NCBI RefSeq assembly: GCF_009296025.1
Contig: NZ_CP045178.1
Location: 6,448,001 to 6,512,000, forward strand
Length of the DNA stretch: 64,000 bases
Source: Streptomyces tsukubensis
GTDB lineage: Bacteria > Actinomycetota > Actinomycetes > Streptomycetales > Streptomycetaceae
Reading direction: 5' to 3'
In this document: one piece after another, positions 27,606 to 36,241 of the stretch
Position numbering within the stretch: the stretch's first letter is position 1
Layout: each line of letters starts with the position of its first letter
Made by a program: the position numbers and the translations under genes
The notes under the pieces: generated by a model
What the model was told of the DNA's origin: nothing
The model's input: only the letters and a program-made list of their open reading frames with translations
Databases searched by the model: none

Positions 27606-29405
27606 TCAGCCGCGAGCCGTCGGCTGCTTCTCCTCCGTGGGTTCGCCGCCGCGCGCCACGTCCGCCGCGCCGTACAGCTCCGCGGGGCGCACACCACTCA
27701 ACGCGGTCACCAGATGACCGTCGGGCCTGATCAGCAGCACCGTGTGGGCGGGCGCCCCCGGATAGGTCTCGGCGACCAGAAGTTCCGCGGGCAGCGGCAG
27801 CGCGGTGACGGCGGCCACCAATCGCGGCATGACCCCCGCGGTGAGCCAGTGGCGCCGCTCCCAGACACCGGTGCCAGGAGCGATCAGTACGGCGAGGAAA
27901 TGGGCACGGCCGAGACGGTCGCGGAGCCGCACGAAGGTACCGTCCTCCGCCGTCACCACGACGTCCTCGACCGGTTCGCCCGGCGCGGTGGCGGTAGCGA
28001 CGGCCGAGTCGGTGGCCTCCGGCGCGAGAGGGGAGCGCGCGTGGGACGGCGGTGCGCCGAGGGGTCCCCGGCCGAGATGGCCGTCGGTGAGCAGAGCGTC
28101 GTGGCCCCGCGCGGTGCCCGGGACGTACGCGCGCAGGCCGCCGCCTCCCCGCAGGATCGGCAACGACTGATCGGCGGCGCGCAGCCGCGCGGCGACCGAC
28201 GCGCGCCGCTCCGCCTGGTAGCTGTCGAGCAGGGTGTTCGCCGCGCCGTGGTGCCAGGCGAGGGCCAGTTTCCACGCGAGGTTGTCGGCGTCCCGCACCC
28301 CCTCGTCCACGCCCTGGGTGCCAAGCGCGCCCAGCAGATGCGCCGCGTCGCCCGCGAGGAAGGCCCGTCCCACCCGCCAGCGCCGTGCCAGCCTGTGGTG
28401 GACGGTGTGGACCCCGGTGTCGAGGAGTTCGTACGGCGGTGTGGTGGAGTCGCACCAGCCGGCGAGGGTGTCACGGACCCGTGTGACCAGGGCGTCAGGT
28501 GTGACCAGGTCGCCGCGGGGCGGCAGCAGCCAGTCCAGTCGCCACGCGCCGTCGGCCAGCGGCCTCGCGGTGATCTCGGCGCCCGAGCCACGCCAGGGCG
28601 GCATCCGGTGCAGGACGGCCTCTTCCGGGCGGGGCAGTTCGGTACGCAGGGCGGCGACAGCGTGCCGTTCCACCGCGGTACGACCGGGGAAGCGGATGTC
28701 GAGGAGTTTGCGCACGGTGGAACGCGGGCCGTCGCAGCCGACCAGGTAACTGCCGCGCCACCAGCTGCCCTTGTCGCCGCGGGTGTGCGCGGTCAGTCCC
28801 GAGTCGTCCTGTTCCAGGGAGTCGAGGCGGCTGTCGGTAACGATCTTCACGAGGGGTTCGTGTGCCAGTGCGCCGCGCAGTACGGCGCAGAGGGAGTGCT
28901 GGGCGATGTGGAGCGGCGAGGGGTTCTCCTCGTCGAAGGGGACCTCCCGCATGAGCTGCTTGCGCCGCAGCGAGCGCCACCCGGTCCAACGGGCGCCCAG
29001 GGCGTCGGCGGGGGCGCCCGCGCCGTACGGCGCGGCCTCGGTGCCGGAGGCGAGGGCCGGGTTCGGACCCCTCGCCGGGTCCCGCCCGGCGAGGGGGCTC
29101 GGCGGCTCCTCGTCGTACGCGGGCTCCTCGTCGGGCTCACCCCGGAAAGGCTTCTCCTTGAAGGGCGCGCGCACCGCGGCGGCTTCGGGCTCCGCCGCCG
29201 GTGGTGGGGGCGCGGAGAGGACCGTACCCGTGAGGCGCTCCACGAGCGCGGCGGTGTCCGCGCGCAGGATCACCGTCCTGGCGGGGCGCTCCTCGTCCTT
29301 GCCCGAGGACTCGTCGAGGACCACGGTGGGGACCTCGTGGCGGGCCAGCGCCAAGGCCAGCGTCAGGCCCACGGGGCCGGCGCCGACCACAATCACCGGG
29401 TCCAC
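27606..29405 (-). CDS. FAD-dependent monooxygenase (PHBH-fold)
   Basis: Start at GTG 29405, preceded by GAGGGAG; 599 residues. It has the N-terminal Rossmann motif VIVVGAGPVGLTLALALAR, the middle motif YLVGCDGPRSTVRKLL (the DG motif that contacts FAD and NADPH) and the FAD ribityl motif FLAGDAAHLLGALGTQGVDEGVRDADNLAWKLA, all intact. These enzymes hydroxylate aromatic or polyketide substrates using NAD(P)H and O2; the substrate is unknown. An insert of ~80 residues rich in Pro, Glu and Ala (about residues 85-150) is unusual. It lies alone between gluD and the cysteine dioxygenase operon. Confidence 0.88.
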   Translation of the reverse strand: MDPVIVVGAGPVGLTLALALARHEVPTVVLDESSGKDEERPARTVILRADTAALVERLTGTVLSAPPPPAAEPEAAAVRAPFKEKPFRGEPDEEPAYDEEPPSPLAGRDPARGPNPALASGTEAAPYGAGAPADALGARWTGWRSLRRKQLMREVPFDEENPSPLHIAQHSLCAVLRGALAHEPLVKIVTDSRLDSLEQDDSGLTAHTRGDKGSWWRGSYLVGCDGPRSTVRKLLDIRFPGRTAVERHAVAALRTELPRPEEAVLHRMPPWRGSGAEITARPLADGAWRLDWLLPPRGDLVTPDALVTRVRDTLAGWCDSTTPPYELLDTGVHTVHHRLARRWRVGRAFLAGDAAHLLGALGTQGVDEGVRDADNLAWKLALAWHHGAANTLLDSYQAERRASVAARLRAADQSLPILRGGGGLRAYVPGTARGHDALLTDGHLGRGPLGAPPSHARSPLAPEATDSAVATATAPGEPVEDVVVTAEDGTFVRLRDRLGRAHFLAVLIAPGTGVWERRHWLTAGVMPRLVAAVTALPLPAELLVAETYPGAPAHTVLLIRPDGHLVTALSGVRPAELYGAADVARGGEPTEEKQPTARG

Positions 29406-29519
29406 GAAGCGGCTCCCTCGGCCCCGGGGGCCGTACGGCACGTAGCGGAACTGACAGTTGAAGCCCGGGGCGCGATCACAGAACGTATGCAACCTACTGC
29501 GGGTGCTTGCGTCAAGCGA

Positions 29520-29551
29520 CGGAGGCGGCGGCGCGAGCGCCACCGCCTCCG
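29520..29551 (-). terminator. Terminator after gluD
   Basis: CGGAGGCGG (29520-29528) and CCGCCTCCG (29543-29551) pair, with GGCGC/GCGCC continuing inside after one unpaired base on each side. It lies just after the gluD stop (29568, minus strand). Confidence 0.7.
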
Positions 29552-29567
29552 TTCGGGTCACATCCCG

Positions 29568-30704
29568 TCAGCTCTTGGGAGCGGGCGGTGAGTCGCCGGA
29601 ACCGTCGGCGTCCGGGCCCGCCTCGTCCGCGCCGTCGGCGCGCTCCGAGGATTCCGAGAGCGTCTCGCCCGGCTGTGCCTCGCGCGGCGCCGGGGTCTTC
29701 GGCCGCGTGGTGGTCGCAGCGTCCGTACTCGTCGCCCGGCCGCTCTCCGGAGCGGCGGTCGCCGGGCCGGTGGCGGGGACAGCGGCCGGGGCGGCTGCCG
29801 TGGGGCCGCTGATGCCGTCGATGGCACCCGCCGCGTCGTTCGGCTCGGCGGCCGAGGCCACAGCGATACCGGTCTTCGCCCGCCGGCCGCGCCGCTCGAT
29901 CCAGGTGGCGAGCGCGGAGAGCGCCAGACACATGGCGATGTAGATCGCCGCGACGACGATGACCACCGGGGTGATCGGGTTCTCGCCGTTGACGATGATG
30001 TTGTTGGCCATCGTCCGGGCGGCGAAGAGCAGCTCCGCGTAGGTGATGATGTAGCCGAGCGAGGTGTCCTTGAGCGTGACCACCAGCTGGCTGATGACCG
30101 ACGGCAGCATGGACCGGACCGCCTGCGGCAGCAGCAGCATCGTCATGACCTGCGACTTGCGCAGACCGATGGCGTACGCCGCTTCCACCTGGCCGCGGGG
30201 AACGGCGTTGAATCCCGCCCTGAGGACCTCCGCCTGCACACAGCTGTTGTAGACGGCCAGACCGATCACCAGGGCCCAGAAGGAGTTGTTCTCGCCGATG
30301 ACGCCGAGGCTGCCCTTGTAGGTCAGGAAGACGACCCAGAGGCCGTAGATGGTGATCAGGAGCGGTACGGCGCGGAACAGCTCGATGAAGCCCGTCGCCA
30401 GCCAGCTCACCCACCGGTGGTCAGAAGCCCTCGCGACCGCGAGGAGCAGGCCGAAGACGAGGGACAGCACACCCGCGACGGCGAAGACCTTCAGGGTGGT
30501 GAGTACGCCGTCGGCGAGGTTCTGACGCACCCCGGCGTTGTTGAAGATGTTCCAGACCTCGGGCTCCAGCTGGTCCTTCTGGTACAGCCGGTAGATCGCG
30601 AAGGCGATCAGCGCGACGACCGCCACGGAACCGATGACGGAGTAGACGCGGTTGCGAATACGGGCCTTGGGGCCCGGCGAGTCGTACAGGACGCTCGAAC
30701 TCAT
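29568..30704 (-). CDS. gluD: Glutamate ABC transporter permease GluD
   Basis: 378 residues. After a cytoplasmic start comes a first helix (VYSVIGSVAVVALIAFAIYRLY), then the polar amino-acid permease core with the EAA-type loop (EVLRAGFNAVPRGQVEAAYAIGL) that docks on the ATPase. Helices end near residue 285 and a ~90-residue Ala/Thr/Glu-rich tail follows, probably disordered. Its start overlaps the gluC stop by four bases (ATGA). With GluC it forms the inner-membrane channel of the GluABCD importer. Confidence 0.92.
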   Translation of the reverse strand: MSSSVLYDSPGPKARIRNRVYSVIGSVAVVALIAFAIYRLYQKDQLEPEVWNIFNNAGVRQNLADGVLTTLKVFAVAGVLSLVFGLLLAVARASDHRWVSWLATGFIELFRAVPLLITIYGLWVVFLTYKGSLGVIGENNSFWALVIGLAVYNSCVQAEVLRAGFNAVPRGQVEAAYAIGLRKSQVMTMLLLPQAVRSMLPSVISQLVVTLKDTSLGYIITYAELLFAARTMANNIIVNGENPITPVVIVVAAIYIAMCLALSALATWIERRGRRAKTGIAVASAAEPNDAAGAIDGISGPTAAAPAAVPATGPATAAPESGRATSTDAATTTRPKTPAPREAQPGETLSESSERADGADEAGPDADGSGDSPPAPKS

Positions 30705-31348
30705 CGTGCGACCCCCATGCGCCGCTCAAGCAGCCGGAAGAGACCGCTGATGGTGAAAGTGATGACGAGGTAGCCGAGGGCCACCCACACGAAGATCCAC
30801 GCGATCTGGAAGCCCTGGTCACTCAGGAACTTCTGTACTCCGAAGAGTTCGGAGACGCTGAACGCGCCCGCGATCGCCGAGTTCTTCGTCAGCGCGATGA
30901 AGATCGAGCTGAGGGGAGGAATCACGGTCCTGGTGGCCTGCGGCAGGATGATCAGCCGCAGTGTCTGGAAAAACGTCATGCCGATGGAGCGCGCCGCTTC
31001 GGCCTGACCGAGCGGCACCGTGTTGAAACCGGACCTGACCGCCTCGCAGACGAAGGACGAGGTGTAGATGCCGAGCGCCATGAGCGCCTTGACCCACGGG
31101 GAGAGTCCCGGCGTCAGGATCACCGGTACGACGAACCAGAAGATGAGGAAGAAGAGAGTCAGGGGGGTGTTGCGGAAAAGGGTGACCCACGCGGTCCCGA
31201 GGTACCGCAGCGGCGGAACGGGCGAGACGCGGAAGCCGGCGATAATGACCCCCAGCACCATCGCGAGGGCGCCGCTGGCGAGGGTCAGCAGGATGGTGCC
31301 TATGAATCCCTCGCGGAACTCCGGCAGATGGTCGAGCAATACATTCAC
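30701..31348 (-). CDS. gluC: Glutamate ABC transporter permease GluC
   Basis: 215 residues from GTG 31348 with GAGGA upstream. Five membrane segments and the permease loop EAVRSGFNTVPLGQAEAARSIGM are clear. It is the partner channel of GluD, with which it overlaps by four bases. It is separated from the binding-protein gene gluB by an unusually long 499-bp gap. Confidence 0.93.
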   Translation of the reverse strand: MNVLLDHLPEFREGFIGTILLTLASGALAMVLGVIIAGFRVSPVPPLRYLGTAWVTLFRNTPLTLFFLIFWFVVPVILTPGLSPWVKALMALGIYTSSFVCEAVRSGFNTVPLGQAEAARSIGMTFFQTLRLIILPQATRTVIPPLSSIFIALTKNSAIAGAFSVSELFGVQKFLSDQGFQIAWIFVWVALGYLVITFTISGLFRLLERRMGVAR

Positions 31349-31847
31349 GGGGAAGTCCTCGTGGGCGGCAGCGATGGGGCAGAGGAGACCGTGCGTTCCG
31401 GGCGTGCCGTGCGGCGCGGACGGGCGGGCGGTTCAATGCCGATGATTCGGACACGTCACCGATCCGTACGGGCCGGGGGCGAGTCGAGGACCGGTCAGTG
31501 GTCCGTACACGCGCTCGCACCGGGTGGTGCGGTGCCCGTGTGGGGAGCGACGCGAACGCGACGGGCGCGGGAGGGCGCGGGGTTCACCTGGGAAGGGGAC
31601 GGGGCGCGGCGCGTCGCCGGCGCGCGCCGCACGGCGCGTACGCCACACGCGGCGACCGGTGCGCGGCGTGTCCCGCACCGGGCGCCCGGCGGGCCGGCCG
31701 GTGCGACGGCGCCCCGCGGGCCGCACCCGGACGCCGCGTGGGCGGCGGCCGGGCGTTACCCCTGGGTGACGCTGACAACGTGCGACGGTGCCGTGTGTCG
31801 TACCGCTCCGTCCGTACGTGCTGTGACGCTCCCGTGCCGCGGTCGGG
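31349..31847 (-). other. Long intra-operon gap between gluB and gluC
   Basis: 499 bp without a convincing gene on either strand; the open frames here are high-GC chance frames. It contains several short inverted repeats, the clearest being CCGGTGCG (31656-31663) / CGCACCGG (31674-31681) with a 10-base loop. It may hold a processing site, a partial terminator that keeps gluB expression above gluCD, or an internal promoter. Confidence 0.5.
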
Positions 31848-32768
31848 TCAGTCGCGTTCGAGAGCGGGCGGCGCGCTGTAGCCGGAGCCGGAGAGGCCCA
31901 GCGTGGCGTCGTACGCCTTCTTGTAGTCGCCGTTCTTCTCGTGCTCCTCGACGGCGTCGGAGACCGCTTCCTGCAGCGCCTTGTCGTCCTTCTTCATGCC
32001 GATGCCGTACGGCTCCTTGGTGAAGGGCTTGCCGACGACCTTGAGCTTGGTCGGACGCTGGGCGGCGTAACCCTTGAGGATCGCGTCGTCCGTGGTGACC
32101 GCGTCGACCTCGTTGTTGAGGAGCTGCTGGACGCACTCGGAGTACTTGGAGAGCTCGACGGTCTTCGCGCCGTACTTGGGCTTCTTGATCTCCTGGAGCG
32201 GCGTCGAGCCGACGATCGAGCAGACCTTCTTGCCCTTCAGGGAGTCGGGCCCGGTGATGGCCTTGTCGTCCTTGCGTACCAGCAGGTCCGCGCCGGCCAT
32301 GAAGTACGGTCCCGCGAAGCCGACCTGCTTCTTGCGCTCGGGGTTGATCGTGTACGTGCCGACGTACAGATCGACGTCGCCCTTCGAGATGGTCGTCTCG
32401 CGGACACCGGAGTCGATCGTCTTGAAGGTGATCTGGCTGGGCGAGAAGCCGAGACTGGCCGCGACCATCTTGGCGATCTCGACGTCGAAACCCGAGCGCT
32501 TGTTGTCGGTGTCCTGGAAGCCGAGGTAGGGCTGGTCGTTCTTGACGCCGATGGCGATCTTGCCGGCCTTCGTGGCCGCCTTCAGCGTCGGGGAGTCGCT
32601 CTTGACGTCCTTCGCCACCGAGTACGTCGGGAGCTTCGGCTGGTCCTTGCCACCGGCGCCGCCCTTCGGTTTGTCACCCGCCGTACCGGAGTCGCCGCCA
32701 CACGCGGTGGCCGTCAGTGCCAGTACAGCGACGGCCGCGACGGCCGTTGCGGACTTGCGGAGCTTCAT
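31848..32768 (-). CDS. gluB: Glutamate-binding lipoprotein GluB
   Basis: Start chosen at ATG 32768 (MKLRKSATAVAAV...), with AAAGGA eight bases upstream; an ATG three codons earlier lies on the ribosome site itself. A lipoprotein signal peptide ends in the lipobox LTAT-AC, giving an acylated Cys at about residue 23. A Gly/Lys linker and a SBP_bac_3 domain follow (TLKAATKAGKIAIGVKNDQPYLGF..., GVRETTISKGDVDLYVGTYTINPERKK...). The mature protein sits on the outer face of the membrane and delivers glutamate or related amino acids to GluCD. Confidence 0.94.
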   Translation of the reverse strand: MKLRKSATAVAAVAVLALTATACGGDSGTAGDKPKGGAGGKDQPKLPTYSVAKDVKSDSPTLKAATKAGKIAIGVKNDQPYLGFQDTDNKRSGFDVEIAKMVAASLGFSPSQITFKTIDSGVRETTISKGDVDLYVGTYTINPERKKQVGFAGPYFMAGADLLVRKDDKAITGPDSLKGKKVCSIVGSTPLQEIKKPKYGAKTVELSKYSECVQQLLNNEVDAVTTDDAILKGYAAQRPTKLKVVGKPFTKEPYGIGMKKDDKALQEAVSDAVEEHEKNGDYKKAYDATLGLSGSGYSAPPALERD

Positions 32769-32805
32769 CTTGAACATCCTTTGATCGTGAAGAATCGGCG
32801 GTTCA

Positions 32806-33582
32806 TCAGTGGTGCAGGATCTTCGAGAGGAAGTCCTTGGCCCGGTCGCTGCGCGGGTTGTTGAAGAACTGGTCGGGTACGGCCTCCTCGACGATGCGGC
32901 CGTCCGCCATGAAGACGACCCGGTTGGCCGCGGAACGGGCGAAGCCCATCTCGTGGGTGACGACGACCATGGTCATACCGTCACGGGCCAGTTGCTGCAT
33001 GGCCTCCAGTACCTCGTTGATCATCTCGGGGTCGAGCGCCGAGGTCGGCTCGTCGAAGAGCATGACCTTGGGGTCCATGGCGAGGGCCCGCGCGATGGCG
33101 ACGCGCTGCTGCTGACCACCGGAGAGCTGGGCCGGGTACTTGTCGGCCTGCGAGCCGACTCCCACCCGGTCGAGGTGGGTACGCGCCTTCTTCTCGGCCG
33201 TCTCCTTGTCCGTCTTGCGGACCTTGAGCTGCCCCAGCATCACGTTCTCAAGAACGGTCTTGTGCGCGAAGAGGTTGAAGGACTGGAAGACCATTCCGAC
33301 GTCGGCGCGCAGCCGGGCCAGTTCCTTGCCTTCCTGCGGCAGGGGCTTGCCGTCGATCGTGATCGAGCCGGAGTCGATCGTCTCCAGGCGGTTGACAGTG
33401 CGGCACAGGGTCGACTTACCCGAACCGGAAGGCCCGATGACGACGACGACCTCACCCCGGTCGATGGTCAGGTCGATGTCCTGGAGCACATGCAACGTGC
33501 CGAAGTGCTTGTTGACGTTCTTCAGCACGACCAGTTCGTCGGCCGCGGGTATGGCGTCCTTAGCCACCGATACATCGGTCAT
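32806..33582 (-). CDS. gluA: Glutamate ABC transporter ATPase GluA
   Basis: 258 residues. Walker [10 protein letters not shown] (about residues 50-58), Q-loop MVFQSFNLF, signature [15 protein letters not shown], Walker [15 protein letters not shown] and the H-loop VVVTHEM are all intact. It is the ATPase that powers GluBCD. It is first in the operon, divergent from gluR across a 366-bp gap, which fits control by the GluR-GluK system known from S. coelicolor. Confidence 0.96.
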   Translation of the reverse strand: MTDVSVAKDAIPAADELVVLKNVNKHFGTLHVLQDIDLTIDRGEVVVVIGPSGSGKSTLCRTVNRLETIDSGSITIDGKPLPQEGKELARLRADVGMVFQSFNLFAHKTVLENVMLGQLKVRKTDKETAEKKARTHLDRVGVGSQADKYPAQLSGGQQQRVAIARALAMDPKVMLFDEPTSALDPEMINEVLEAMQQLARDGMTMVVVTHEMGFARSAANRVVFMADGRIVEEAVPDQFFNNPRSDRAKDFLSKILHH

Positions 33583-33948
33583 CGGCTTCTTGCTCCGTCC
33601 TCCTCGGTTGTGGAGGACAGTAATAACGCGAGGCGATCAACGTCATCACATCTGAGGGGAAATTGAGCATAACGATCCGGCCTCAACCGGACACGCCGCG
33701 TGAGCGGGGTGGTCCGGCGCGTACCGGCTCCATAACGGAACCCTGCCGTGACCAGAACCCTCTTGACGTGATCCCCGACGATCAGCATGGATGCAGGACA
33801 CGTGCACACCACACACAGAGCGGCCCGCCGTGACCGCCGACGCGTGCACACGAACAAGCACACCGAACACGAGGACCCGAGTCCGAACGGACGGTACGCA
33901 TACCCGGTGACGCGGGTACATATGGCCGATGGACCGGAGGAGGCCGGA
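33583..33948. promoter_or_regulatory. Divergent gluA / gluR regulatory region
   Basis: 366 bp between the gluA and gluR start codons with no gene I can support. The stretch 33615-33680 is clearly less G+C-rich than its surroundings, as expected for the gluA promoter. I cannot identify the GluR binding repeats by eye. Confidence 0.55.
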
Positions 33949-34644
33949 ATGAGACTGCTGCTCGTCGAGGACGACAACCACGTGGCCGCGGCCCTGTCCG
34001 CGATCCTCGCCAGGCACGGCTTCAAAGTCGTGCACGCGCGCAGTGGCGAGGAGGCGCTGCGGGCGCTGCTCCCCGACGAGCGGCACGAGAACGCCTTCTC
34101 CGTCATCCTGCTCGACCTCGGGCTCCCCGATCAGGACGGCTACGAGGTGTGCGGCAAGATCCGCAAACGCACCTCGACGCCCGTCATCATGGTGACGGCG
34201 CGCGCCGATGTCCGCTCCCGTATCCACGGCCTGAACCTCGGCGCCGACGACTACGTCGTGAAGCCCTACGACACAGGTGAACTCCTCGCCCGTATTCACG
34301 CGGTCAGCAGACGCGGCACCCCCGACGACGCCGCGGCCCCGGGCGGCGACGGTCTGCACCTCGGACCCGTACGACTGGACCTCAACACGCGGCAGGTCAG
34401 CGTCGACGGCCGGGCGGTGCAGTTGACGCGCAAGGAGTTCGACCTGCTCGCCCTGCTCGCGCAGCGCCCCGGCGTGGTCTTCCGCCGGGAACAGATCATC
34501 AGCGAAGTGTGGCGGACGAGTTGGGAGGGAACGGGGCGCACGCTGGAGGTGCACGTCGCGTCCCTGCGCTCCAAACTCTCCCAGCCCGCCCTCATCGAGA
34601 CCGTGCGCGGCGTCGGCTACCGACTCGTCGCCCCGGTCGCCTAG
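33949..34644 (+). CDS. gluR: Response regulator GluR (OmpR/PhoB type)
   Basis: Start at ATG 33949 with a strong GGAGGAGG five bases upstream; 231 residues. The receiver domain has acidic residues in LLVEDDNH, the phospho-acceptor Asp in VILLDLGLPDQDGYE (about residue 58), a Thr in MVTARAD and the Lys in YVVKPYD. The C-terminal winged helix (LTRKEFDLLALLAQRPGVVF..., ...LEVHVASLRSKL..., ...VRGVGYRL) binds DNA. Immediately upstream of a histidine kinase and divergent from gluABCD, matching the S. coelicolor glutamate-sensing GluR-GluK pair. Confidence 0.9.
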   Translation: MRLLLVEDDNHVAAALSAILARHGFKVVHARSGEEALRALLPDERHENAFSVILLDLGLPDQDGYEVCGKIRKRTSTPVIMVTARADVRSRIHGLNLGADDYVVKPYDTGELLARIHAVSRRGTPDDAAAPGGDGLHLGPVRLDLNTRQVSVDGRAVQLTRKEFDLLALLAQRPGVVFRREQIISEVWRTSWEGTGRTLEVHVASLRSKLSQPALIETVRGVGYRLVAPVA

Positions 34645-34653
34645 CGGGCACGG

Positions 34654-36090
34654 GTGCGCGGTCGCCTCCTCCCGCTGCTGATCGTCCTGCTGGCCGGAGT
34701 CCTGCTCGCACTGGGATTCCCGCTCGCCGTCAGCGAGGCCGCGGGGGAACAGCAGAACGTCGTCGTCGACCGTATCGACGACACCGCCCGGTTCGCCTCC
34801 CTCGCCCAGTACGTCACGCGGGGCCCGAGCCCCGTCGGTTCCCGCACCACGTACGGCGGCGACGAACGCCAGGAAACCCTGCAGAACGAACTCACCCGCT
34901 ACTACGGCGTCTACGGCATCAAGGCGGGGGTCTTCTTCCGCGGCGACCGGACCCTCTCCCCGGCCCCGGAAGCCATGGCCGCCGCGCCGGCCGGCTGGAC
35001 GCTGTCCGAGGGGGACGAGGTCCGCTCCGCCTTCGAGGAGGCACTCAACGGCAGGCGCTCGCCCGACCCGAGACAGGTGTGGCCATGGCAGCGCGGCCGG
35101 GTCGTCGTGGCCTCGCCCGTCGTCAGGGACGGTGACGTCATCGCGGTGGTCGTGACCGACTCCCCGACGGGACAGATGCGTTCGAAGATCCTCCATGGGT
35201 GGCTGTTCATCGCGGCGGGGGAGAGCGCCGCCATGCTGCTCGCCGTCGGGGCCGCCCTTCGGCTGACCGGTTGGGTGCTGCGGCCGGTACGGGTCCTCGA
35301 CGCGACCACCCACGACATAGCGACGGGCAGGCTCAAGTCACGTGTGGCCGCTACTGGTGGCCCGCCGGAACTCCGCAGGCTCGCTCATTCGTTCAACGAG
35401 ATGGCCGACAACGTCGAGGACGTACTGGAGCAGCAGCGGGCCTTCGTCGCCGACGCCTCCCACCAGCTGCGCAACCCCCTGGCGGCGCTGCTGCTGCGGA
35501 TCGAGCTGCTCGCCCTCGACCTGCCGGAGGGCAATGAGGTGATCGCCGCTGTCAGAACCGAGGGCAAGCGGCTCGGACAGGTGCTCGACGACCTGCTTGG
35601 CCTCGCTCTGGCGGAGCACGCCGCCGCCGATCTCAAACTGACGGACATCGGCGCCCTGGCCGCGGAGCGGGTGGCCTCCTGGCGCCCCTACGCGGCGGAG
35701 CACGGCGTACGGCTGACGGAGCGGTGTCCGGCGATCACCGGCTGGGCGGACCCGGTGGCCCTGTCGAGCGCCCTGGACGCGGTGATCGACAACGCGCTCA
35801 AGTTCACGCCCGAGGGCGAGCCGGTCACGGTGGAGGTCGTCCGCACCGGAGAGGCGGTGAGCGTCGTCGTCACCGACGCGGGACCCGGGCTGACCGACGA
35901 CGAACTCGCCCGCGTCGGCGACCGCTTCTGGCGCAGCGGACGCCACCAGAACGTCCAAGGCTCCGGCCTCGGCCTCTCCATCGCCAAGGCCCTGCTGACC
36001 GCGGGCGGAGGCTCTCTCTCCTACGCTCACCACAGCCCCACCGGCCTACAGGTGACACTCACTGTCCCGCGTACGGGCCCCGCGACCTGA
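34654..36090 (+). CDS. gluK: Sensor histidine kinase GluK
   Basis: 478 residues from GTG 34654, nine bases after gluR. An N-terminal membrane helix (LLPLLIVLLAGVLLALGFPLAV) is followed by an extracellular sensor loop (about residues 30-170), a second helix (about 178-205) and HAMP. The dimerisation helix has the phospho-acceptor His in DASHQLRNPL, and the HATPase_c domain has the N-box (AVIDNALKFTPEG), G1 (DAGPGL) and G2 (GSGLGLSIAKAL). It should phosphorylate GluR in response to extracellular glutamate, by analogy with the S. coelicolor pair. Confidence 0.9.
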   Translation: MRGRLLPLLIVLLAGVLLALGFPLAVSEAAGEQQNVVVDRIDDTARFASLAQYVTRGPSPVGSRTTYGGDERQETLQNELTRYYGVYGIKAGVFFRGDRTLSPAPEAMAAAPAGWTLSEGDEVRSAFEEALNGRRSPDPRQVWPWQRGRVVVASPVVRDGDVIAVVVTDSPTGQMRSKILHGWLFIAAGESAAMLLAVGAALRLTGWVLRPVRVLDATTHDIATGRLKSRVAATGGPPELRRLAHSFNEMADNVEDVLEQQRAFVADASHQLRNPLAALLLRIELLALDLPEGNEVIAAVRTEGKRLGQVLDDLLGLALAEHAAADLKLTDIGALAAERVASWRPYAAEHGVRLTERCPAITGWADPVALSSALDAVIDNALKFTPEGEPVTVEVVRTGEAVSVVVTDAGPGLTDDELARVGDRFWRSGRHQNVQGSGLGLSIAKALLTAGGGSLSYAHHSPTGLQVTLTVPRTGPAT

Positions 36091-36114
36091 CCGGGCCGGC
36101 CGGCGCGAGGGCCG

Positions 36115-36181
36115 TGACGGACCTTCCCGTCAGGGGCCGTGACGGACCTTCCCGTGAAAGGCCCCTGACGGACCTTCCCGT
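36115..36181 (+). repeat. Three direct copies of a 16-bp unit
   Basis: TGACGGACCTTCCCGT occurs at 36115-36130, 36140-36155 and 36166-36181, each followed by a GGGGCC or AAAGGCCCC variant. It fills the gap between the convergent gluK and TAXI genes and feeds into the terminator hairpin. Confidence 0.85.
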
Positions 36182-36189
36182 CAGGGGCC
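36160..36189. terminator. Bidirectional terminator gluK / TAXI gene
   Basis: A perfect 12-bp stem, GGCCCCTGACGG (36160-36171) and its complement (36178-36189), with a six-base ACCTTC loop, between convergent genes. Confidence 0.8.
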
Positions 36190-36200
36190 CTCGCGACAAG

Positions 36201-36241
36201 GGGGTCCGATCGGGCCGCGGAGGCCCCAATCGCAAGGACCC
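36201..36241 (-). repeat. Dispersed palindromic repeat related to the element behind dinG
   Basis: Read on the minus strand directly after the TAXI stop codon: GGGTCCTTGCGATTGGGG, 16 of 18 bases identical to the sequence directly after the dinG stop. GGGGTCCGATC then GGGCCGCGG (36201-36220) also resembles the dinG-side element. The ends GGGGTCC/GGACCCC pair. Confidence 0.5.

Noticed and set aside
27714..29591. 625-residue frame opposite the FAD monooxygenase
   Set aside because: The minus-strand gene has all three FAD motifs; the plus-strand product has no recognisable domain.
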